From the NCBI GenBank assembly GCA_018714895.1, contig DVMQ01000004.1, forward strand, positions 1 to 38,562: a DNA stretch of 38,562 nt. The letters run 5' to 3'. The DNA is from Coprovicinus avistercoris (GTDB lineage: Bacteria; Actinomycetota; Coriobacteriia; Coriobacteriales; Atopobiaceae). Position numbers and translations under genes: made by a program. How positions within the stretch are numbered: position 1 is the first letter of the stretch; every line of letters begins with the position of its first letter. This document shows, piece by piece, positions 33,309 through 38,562 of this stretch. Under the pieces are notes generated by a model. The model searched no databases and was not told where the DNA came from. It saw only the letters and a program-made list of their open reading frames with translations.

Positions 33309-33588
33309 GCAAATAAGTGGCGCGACTGGCGCTTCGAGAGAATTGACAAGGGGGAATACCTCGCTGGAAGGTCTCCTACGGACACGAAGGTATGGACAGG
33401 CGCACAGCGGGTTAGGAACGCCACTACTCATTTCGATTGGGATAAGGCAAGAATGAGGTTCGAGAGGATGGAATAGGAGTTTGGCGAAGCTGCTGAGCAA
33501 AGAAAGCCGAGATTCCATCACCCGTGCTTTGTCTAAGATAAATGCGTATGACGAGGAAGTAGAATTTAATATAGATGGCTTGCCATGA
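33309..33588 (+). pseudogene. Decayed gene fragment of unknown family with a frameshift
   Basis: After a stop at 33306-33308 one frame reads ANKWRDWRFERIDKGEYLAG and continues through AQRVRNATTHFDWDKARMRF to a stop at about 33472. Shifting by one base continues with SLAKLLSKESRDSITRALSK and INAYDEEVEFNIDGLP, ending at TGA 33586-33588. The composition, the seamless join and the natural stop 32 bases before the methylase suggest the 3' end of a former gene. The longer ORF on the opposite strand here looks like antisense shadow. I do not recognise the family. Confidence 0.4.
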
Positions 33589-33620
33589 TCGACGCGAAAC
33601 ATCATTAAGGAGGTGCATGC

Positions 33621-34505
33621 ATGCCCATTACATACACCCCAATGAGATTTCCTGGAGGCAAATCGAAAATTTATCCATTGGTTGACAGGATAATTTCTGA
33701 CAATGAATTAGATAACTGTGTCTATGGTGAGGCATTTTGTGGTGGTGCCGGCTTGGCCATAAAACTACTTATTAAAAATAGAGTCTCAAAAATTGTCCTA
33801 AATGATGCGGATCCTGCGATATATAGCATTTGGAATTCGATATTGTGCCATGCGGAAAATCTGTGCGATTTTGTGGCAAATGTTCCGTTAACAATTGACG
33901 AATGGAATGTTCAGCACGAGATATACGCAACCAAAACAACCCCATCGTTAGAGTTGGGCAAAGCAGCTTTCTTCTTAAATAGAACAAATCGTTCAGGGAT
34001 GCTTGAAGGCGGTGTTATTGGTGGGCATGACCAAACGGGAAAATACAAAATTGATGCAAGGTTCAATCGGGAAAACCTGATTCAGAAAATAAAGACTATC
34101 TCGAAACTCGCCTCAAAAATAGAACTGTACAATTTAGATGTTTCAGAATTTCTTATCAACGTGGCGAATGACTTTCCGGAGAATTCGCTCTTATATTTGG
34201 ATCCGCCTTATGTTGCAAAAGGTCCAGGTCTATATAAAAGCAGCTTTGATTCCATAAAGCACAGAAGCTTAGCCGAGGAGATTAAAGTATACCGTGGGAA
34301 CTGGATGCTTACTTACGATGATGATCCCCTGATAAGAAATCTATATGAGCCAAATTCGTCATGGCCAATTTCCGTCGGCAACGTATCTGTGGGGTATAGT
34401 GCGGCGACCATCAGGATAAAGGCAACGGAATTCCTTGCTTTATCTCCGGGTCTGACATTACCAAAATCCACCAACGATGCTGCCGAAGTCAAAAAGTCAG
34501 CTTAA
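33621..34505 (+). CDS. DNA adenine methylase, D12 class (Dam-like)
   Basis: The protein is 294 residues. It has the D12 N6-adenine methyltransferase motifs in order: FPGGKSK (10-16) for AdoMet binding, YGEAFCGGAGLAIKL (35-49) as motif I, and catalytic DPPY (194-197). RTNRSGMLEGGVIGG (121-135) is the region where Dam-like enzymes have their N-R-x-N-R-x-G block. AAGGAGG precedes the ATG. It is followed after 19 bases by an OLD-like ATPase gene, so the two form an operon. It could protect self DNA from, or mark it for, the partner ATPase. AT-rich codon use contrasts with the fructosamine genes and suggests horizontal transfer. The recognition sequence is unknown. Confidence 0.88.
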   Translation: MPITYTPMRFPGGKSKIYPLVDRIISDNELDNCVYGEAFCGGAGLAIKLLIKNRVSKIVLNDADPAIYSIWNSILCHAENLCDFVANVPLTIDEWNVQHEIYATKTTPSLELGKAAFFLNRTNRSGMLEGGVIGGHDQTGKYKIDARFNRENLIQKIKTISKLASKIELYNLDVSEFLINVANDFPENSLLYLDPPYVAKGPGLYKSSFDSIKHRSLAEEIKVYRGNWMLTYDDDPLIRNLYEPNSSWPISVGNVSVGYSAATIRIKATEFLALSPGLTLPKSTNDAAEVKKSA

Positions 34506-34524
34506 GTATGTTGGAGGATTTAAA

Positions 34525-36228
34525 ATGACAGCAGACAGTCGAATTATTAAAAAGATTCATTTCAATCGTTATAGAAAACTAAGAGATGTTGATCTACCAT
34601 TTGCTCCTGGCGTTAATGCCATTGCAGGAGCAAATGGTACTTGCAAGTCTTCCGTTCTCCACATTATCAGCAATTCATTTCAAGCTGTAACCTCAAAGAG
34701 TGATTGGCTTGAAGATGGCAAAGCAGCCCTTACGATTAAGCATATCAACTCTTCCTTAAATCCAAAAATCGAATCGCTAGCGCGTGGCGATAAGGAGTAC
34801 AATGATCCAGCTCCAGGATTAGAAGGGTCGTTATTTTCTATAACATACGGAAATGGAAAGTCACTAGATTTCCGCAGACATAACTCTTCAAAAAGTTCTG
34901 GAGAGGCAAGATTTGCAATAAAACCATTTTACCCGTCTGGGCAAAAACAATCACTACCATGTCTTCCAGTCATTTATCTAGGATTAACCAGATTGTTTCC
35001 ATATGGGGAATATGGCAACGATGAACAGATAAAAAGCATACATGATGCGCTTCCAGAAACGTATCAACGCAGGCTATTTAAAAACTACGCTAATTTCACA
35101 CTCATGGAGATCACCGACTCAAAATCGCAATCTATGGGTGACATTAAAAATCGTACTGAATTTACAACGAATACAACAGGTATCGATTCAAATACTATTT
35201 CAGCGGGCGAAGATAACCTGTTTATCATCCTGACAGCGCTTGAATCACTTGCGTATTACCATGATATCGTAAAAGAGGACAGCTCTTCTGAATCTATATT
35301 GCTAATAGATGAACTTGACGCCAGCTTGCATCCCGCTTTTCAAATTAATTTAGTTGATTTATTTTCTGAATATAGCGAACGATACAAAATTCAGCTGGTA
35401 TTTACGACTCACAGTCTCACATTGCTTGATCATTTAATCAGTAATGGAGAGAACGTTATTTACCTGCATGACAATCTGACAGATGTTTTGCCAATGAATA
35501 AACCCGACATGTATAGAATCAAACTTGACCTAAATAGGATGATTTCTTCGGATATCTACCTCGATAAATGTATTCCCGTTTTCAGTGAGGATGCAGAAGC
35601 GAGATTTGTATTGCAGACTTTATTCGACTTTCTCGAAGAGAGAACGAAATTCTTTTCACGTGTAAGGAGCAGATTTCATTTAGTTGATGGAGATATTGGT
35701 GCAGACAATCTGAAAAACTTGTTTAAGGATCCTTTTTTACAACAGTCTACCATGTCCTCCATATGTATTCTCGATGGCGACAAAGGGAGCAACTTGAGGT
35801 ATAACATCGTCGTGCTCCCCGGTCGTAAATCCCCCGAAGAATGGCTTATTGAATATGCCAGGGAACTTGAAAAGCGGGATGATGATTTTTGGCGTGATGA
35901 GGCAATATTGACTAGAGGCTATGGGAAGCCAACATTTAAAAGTAAGATTGATGGCAAGTTTAAAAAGATTGATGAAGATCTTGCTACCAAACAAGAAGAA
36001 GGCAGAAGCATTCAATCTTTAAAACGAAGAAAATACAAGAGAGCCTTCAATAATAATATAGATTTCTTTAGATTTGTCCTAAAAAAGTGGATAAACAGCC
36101 CAGAAAACTCAAAAGAGTTGTATAAATTTTGCCGTGAGTTCCATAAGATATTTCTGAAGGTTTCTGAATATCATGGAATTGATCAAGAGGCTTGGCCAAA
36201 AGGAGATGATCCTTCCATTCAGCTATAA
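34525..36228 (+). CDS. OLD-like AAA/ABC ATPase with C-terminal TOPRIM-like domain
   Basis: The protein is 567 residues. The N-terminal ATPase has Walker A GANGTCKS (35-42, with Cys where Gly is usual before the lysine), an ABC-like signature ISAGEDNLF (225-233), Walker B ILLIDELDASLHP (258-270) and switch histidine H296 (TTHS). A TOPRIM-like region follows: VFSEDAEARFVL with E355, then ICILDGDKG with D417 and D419, and LPGRKSPEEW (431-440). This order is that of OLD-family nucleases and of ATPases in anti-phage systems (OLD, PARIS, retron- and Septu-type effectors). The C-terminal 130 residues are basic and helical. ATG 34525 has GGAGG 8 bases upstream. Paired with a Dam-like methylase, it is a candidate defence effector. 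Nuclease activity is inferred only. Confidence 0.8.
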   Translation: MTADSRIIKKIHFNRYRKLRDVDLPFAPGVNAIAGANGTCKSSVLHIISNSFQAVTSKSDWLEDGKAALTIKHINSSLNPKIESLARGDKEYNDPAPGLEGSLFSITYGNGKSLDFRRHNSSKSSGEARFAIKPFYPSGQKQSLPCLPVIYLGLTRLFPYGEYGNDEQIKSIHDALPETYQRRLFKNYANFTLMEITDSKSQSMGDIKNRTEFTTNTTGIDSNTISAGEDNLFIILTALESLAYYHDIVKEDSSSESILLIDELDASLHPAFQINLVDLFSEYSERYKIQLVFTTHSLTLLDHLISNGENVIYLHDNLTDVLPMNKPDMYRIKLDLNRMISSDIYLDKCIPVFSEDAEARFVLQTLFDFLEERTKFFSRVRSRFHLVDGDIGADNLKNLFKDPFLQQSTMSSICILDGDKGSNLRYNIVVLPGRKSPEEWLIEYARELEKRDDDFWRDEAILTRGYGKPTFKSKIDGKFKKIDEDLATKQEEGRSIQSLKRRKYKRAFNNNIDFFRFVLKKWINSPENSKELYKFCREFHKIFLKVSEYHGIDQEAWPKGDDPSIQL

Positions 36229-36507
36229 GAGTAGCTTAGTGGGTTCTTTAATTCGGATTTCCAAAGTTGAGTTGGCGATAACTCAAAAGATATCCGAATA
36301 CACATATTGCTATGCCGTCTGATGTTAATCACTACAAGCCAACATGAAACATGTCGGTACACAAATCAACTATCGAGTGGGAATAGGAGAATATGGATAA
36401 CACAGGGAAAGAAACAGCAGTTAGATAGCCTGTTTTCATCTCGACGCACGGCGCGGTGATGACAAAACGATGCCGCGCGCCCGATTGCGTCTCATAGGTA
36501 TCAGGGA
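36229..36507 (+). other. Intergenic transition from AT-rich to GC-rich DNA
   Basis: No gene is seen. Short imperfect repeats (CGGATTTCC...ATATCCG, about 36257-36298) could fold weakly behind the ATPase gene. From about 36430 the sequence turns abruptly GC-rich, marking a recombination junction with the adhesin remnant. Confidence 0.35.
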
Positions 36508-36546
36508 GAGCCCCGGCGAGCGGTCACCGGGGCTCCTTTGTTTTTG
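36508..36546 (+). terminator. Strong GC-rich terminator
   Basis: GAGCCCCGG (36508-36516) pairs with CCGGGGCTC (36527-36535) around a 10-base loop, followed by CTTTGTTTTT. It may end the methylase-ATPase transcript or be part of the adhesin locus remnant. Confidence 0.75.
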
Positions 36547-36549
36547 CGC

Positions 36550-37140
36550 GACCAAGGAGGCTGGATCGATGGGGCGTATGGAGAGAGCGCGCCGGGTGGC
36601 AGGGCTGTCGGCGACCCCTCGCGTGCGGTTGGCGCGGAAAGACACTGCGGTGCCCGAGAAGGTGGCACTCACGCTCAAGACCGAGGGGGAGGTTCGGTCG
36701 AGTCCAAGCCTGACGCCCTGCCCCACGATACCTACGAGCTCGAGGAGTTCCTCTGCGCGGTGAACAAGGATAAACAGCTCCTCAGCCCCATTAAAGTGAA
36801 GGTCGACCATGACGCTGCCACTATGGACTTAGGTACGCTCAAGAACAACGACCTGCTTCTGTACCGTGGCCTCTAAGAAGGTGTTGACGCGAGAGGGCGA
36901 GCTGCTCGGGGTGACCCTGCGCGTCCACGACTCGGACGGCAAGCTCCTGGAGGAGTGGATCTCCAGCGAGGAGCCCTCACGAACTGACGTTGCTCCCAAG
37001 TGAGCACATCCTCCGTGAGACAGAGGTATCCGAGGGCTAAGAGCTAGCCGAGGACGCCATTTTCACCGTGGAGGAGGCCGCTGATGCCCAGACAGTGATG
37101 ATGGTCGATGAGACGCTGTCTGGGACCATCCCGGGTCGTC
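36550..37140 (+). pseudogene. Cna-B/VaFE-type surface adhesin remnant
   Basis: Three frames carry pieces typical of isopeptide-bonded repeat proteins of actinobacteria. DTYELEEFLCAVNKDKQLLS with VDHDAATMDLGTLKN lies around 36725-36860. KKVLTREGELLGVTLRVHDS with DGKLLEEWISSEEP lies at 36875-36980. LLPSEHILRETEVSEG, a stop, then ELAEDAIFTVEEAADAQTVM lies at about 36985-37100. The family reads E-G-Y-E-L at the last point, so TAA has replaced a Tyr codon, and at least two frameshifts separate the pieces. No signal peptide or sortase anchor remains. The gene is a relic of a cell-wall protein. Confidence 0.6.
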
Positions 37141-37279
37141 TCTCAGTGTCCTGTTCTAGATGGGTGATTGATCCTAGATCGTGCCTGCGGTCCTCCCATC
37201 GACGATTATACTCGTTGCCTGCGTATGCTGCGTGTTGGCAGGCAATGCTGGCCGTGCTCAGAAATAACCAAGGGAATCC

Positions 37280-37906
37280 TTACTTTGCCGTACCCTGGTC
37301 TGGCTCTTTGAGTAAGGTGTTCGCCTCCAGATCGCGTTTCATGAGGTTCAGCGCACGATCCAGTTGGCGGGAGATTTCTTCGGTTCTTTCGTAAGCGTCC
37401 GAGTTGACGCTTTTCTCCTTTTCGATGTCACCGTACAGCAATTGGAAGTAGTTGAGCTGCGCGCGGCATAATCTGATGATTTCCATGCCGAGGTCGAAGA
37501 CATCATCAGAAAGAAAAGGGGTATTTGCCTTCAACGAAAGCTGCGCGGAGTTGAGAGCTTCCGAAGCAGCTCGGTACAGGTCGTCTCGGTACTCCATCTG
37601 CTTTTCCTCGTCTTTGGGCAAAAACTCTATGCCCCTCGGGAAGAGGCGGCTTGCGCATGACGCGAGATTCGACAGTTTGTTTGAGACATCAGCAGTCGCG
37701 TCATATTTCTTCTTGAAGCCGTACAGCTGCGCCTCTCGCTCAATCGAAAGCTGTTGCTCCTTGATGAGCCGGTCAATTTCATGCCTATGCTCCTCACGAC
37801 TCTCTTTTATAGCGCATTTATAGGAGATAAAGCTGCTCGCAATGGAAATGATGATTGAGACAAAGGGTTCGGAAAAAAAGAGGGATACAGCTTTTTCGAC
37901 AGACAT
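37280..37906 (-). CDS. Membrane-anchored coiled-coil protein of unknown function
   Basis: The protein is 208 residues. One hydrophobic segment near the N-terminus (about 10-31, PFVSIIISIASSFISYKCAI) is followed by a long charged helical body with probable coiled coil (about 35-65, rich in E, R and K) and further amphipathic helices. The topology is probably N-terminal anchor with a cytosolic helical domain. AAAAGG lies 9 bases before the ATG. I do not recognise the family. It sits between an adhesin relic and a small membrane peptide gene in accessory DNA, so it may be a mobile-element or defence accessory gene. Confidence 0.55.
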   Translation of the reverse strand: MSVEKAVSLFFSEPFVSIIISIASSFISYKCAIKESREEHRHEIDRLIKEQQLSIEREAQLYGFKKKYDATADVSNKLSNLASCASRLFPRGIEFLPKDEEKQMEYRDDLYRAASEALNSAQLSLKANTPFLSDDVFDLGMEIIRLCRAQLNYFQLLYGDIEKEKSVNSDAYERTEEISRQLDRALNLMKRDLEANTLLKEPDQGTAK

Positions 37907-38017
37907 GTCATTGCCTTTTCTTAAGTCTTGGGAAGGAATCTATTCCAACAGTATAAATCGAACGAGCCACTGCGCGGCGGTGGGTAACGCGTACTACGGC
38001 GAAGAGAAAGAGCCCTG

Positions 38018-38137
38018 CTAAGCGCCGTACAGGGCACCAGCCGAATTGAGGGTGATATAGAGCTCGGCGAGCGCGGCAATCGCGAATGCCGCTATAAACA
38101 AAGCGGCTGTCGCCTTCAATAGAGTGAAAAACCTCAT
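38018..38137 (-). CDS. Small membrane peptide (39 residues)
   Basis: The frame encodes MRFFTLLKATAALFIAAFAI followed by AALAELYITLNSAGALYGA. A basic start and a 17-20 residue hydrophobic helix could be a membrane peptide or the signal peptide of a truncated protein. The ribosome site is weak (GGAAA). A run of ten G on this strand lies 29-38 bases upstream of the start. It ends 111 bases before the coiled-coil gene on the same strand. Confidence 0.35.
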   Translation of the reverse strand: MRFFTLLKATAALFIAAFAIAALAELYITLNSAGALYGA

Positions 38138-38165
38138 AAGAGCATTTCCGTTGAAGCAAGTGTAG

Positions 38166-38175
38166 CCCCCCCCCC
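38166..38175. repeat. Homopolymer of ten C
   Basis: An uninterrupted C10 tract (G10 on the minus strand) lies in the spacer between the minus-strand small membrane peptide and the plus-strand ORF. Tracts of this length are prone to slipped-strand length change and could switch expression of either neighbour. Confidence 0.6.
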
Positions 38176-38256
38176 TTGAGCGAAGGGTACTGCCCGTACC
38201 ATGTGCCTTGTCGATCGGCGGGACCGAGAGAGGGGAGCGGATATGGTGTCAGCTTG

Positions 38257-38508
38257 ATGTTCGTGACAGACGAAGAAGTCCAGAGCGACCTTGACGTTTT
38301 GAGATCCCATGCCTGCCGGATCATCAGGAACATGAACGAGGAGTTCAAGAAGAGGAGGTACCTCATCATCACAGGACACGTTAGAAGGAAGTACTACGAA
38401 GAGCGACTCTACGGGGGTACGAACGTCCGAGTGTTTTTGATAGCTTTTATTTTTAGGAAATCACGAGATAAAAGTTTCGGGTTTCACGACGATTGTTTCG
38501 CCTCATAA
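38257..38508 (+). CDS. Hypothetical protein, possibly spurious
   Basis: The 83 residues run from ATG 38257 and begin MFVTDEEVQSDLDVLRSHAC, with a basic middle (KKRRYLIITGHVRRKYYEER). No clear ribosome site lies at the right distance; GGGGAGCGG is 16 bases away. The frame is open upstream to 38176, so a longer form starting next to the C10 tract is possible. No family is recognised. It overlaps an antisense frame that also looks non-coding. Confidence 0.3.
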   Translation: MFVTDEEVQSDLDVLRSHACRIIRNMNEEFKKRRYLIITGHVRRKYYEERLYGGTNVRVFLIAFIFRKSRDKSFGFHDDCFAS

Positions 38509-38562
38509 GCAAAGGCGCCGACCACCTCCAACGGATGGCCTAACTTAGTCATTGCTTCGGTA

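Noticed and set aside
33156..33605. 149-codon minus-strand ORF before the methylase
   Set aside because: No ribosome site or domain, and odd composition. The plus strand in the same place reads more like decayed protein.
1..38562. CRISPR array or rRNA genes
   Set aside because: No direct repeat series with regular spacing and no rRNA-like segments were seen.

Overview
The window looks like the chromosome of an actinobacterium of the class Coriobacteriia. The enolase, the coding style and the mid-range GC content point most towards an Atopobium/Lancefieldella-type member of the Atopobiaceae. This assignment is inferred from protein flavour and base composition, not from a search.

Layout. 1-2022 is a scar: C-terminal fragments of a large serine recombinase and of an HK97-type phage capsid protein are fused head to tail, next to a membrane-bound serine hydrolase that has lost its N-terminal half. 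2144-10538 is housekeeping and transport: enolase, a TetR regulator divergent from a two-gene ABC exporter whose permease carries a very long extracellular coiled coil, tRNA-Phe, and an ABC-F ATPase with a candidate leader-peptide attenuator.

11036-31147 is the centre of interest: about 20 kb with 16 genes, most of them of the fructosamine (Amadori product) catabolic type. It holds an FrlA-like permease, four SIS-fold proteins of the FrlB/GlmS deglycase type, two FrlC-like epimerases, two PfkB kinases, two ROK kinases, a NagB-like protein, a DHDPS-type lyase, a DUF4432/mutarotase-like protein, an SDR, an amidohydrolase and a second APC permease. They are arranged as a rightward set (11036-13971), a leftward set (24159-15724) and a second rightward set (24393-31147), the last two diverging near 24.2-24.4 kb. 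The sets are separated by strong hairpins. The likely logic is uptake of glycated amino acids or peptides by the permease, phosphorylation by the sugar kinases, epimerisation where needed, and cleavage to hexose phosphate plus free amine by several deglycases of different specificity. The NagB-like protein and the amidohydrolase lack residues that are catalytic in their families, and one ROK protein has a duplicated C-terminal half. The gene set therefore goes beyond the known four-gene frl pathway. I see no regulator gene inside it.

31148-38562 is an AT-richer accessory region. It holds a truncated RelB/DinJ antitoxin, an XRE regulator, about 1.1 kb of decayed DNA, a two-gene operon of a D12-class adenine methylase and an OLD-like ATPase with a TOPRIM-like C-terminus (candidate phage defence), a wrecked Cna-B/VaFE-type surface adhesin, and small membrane-protein genes next to a run of ten C.
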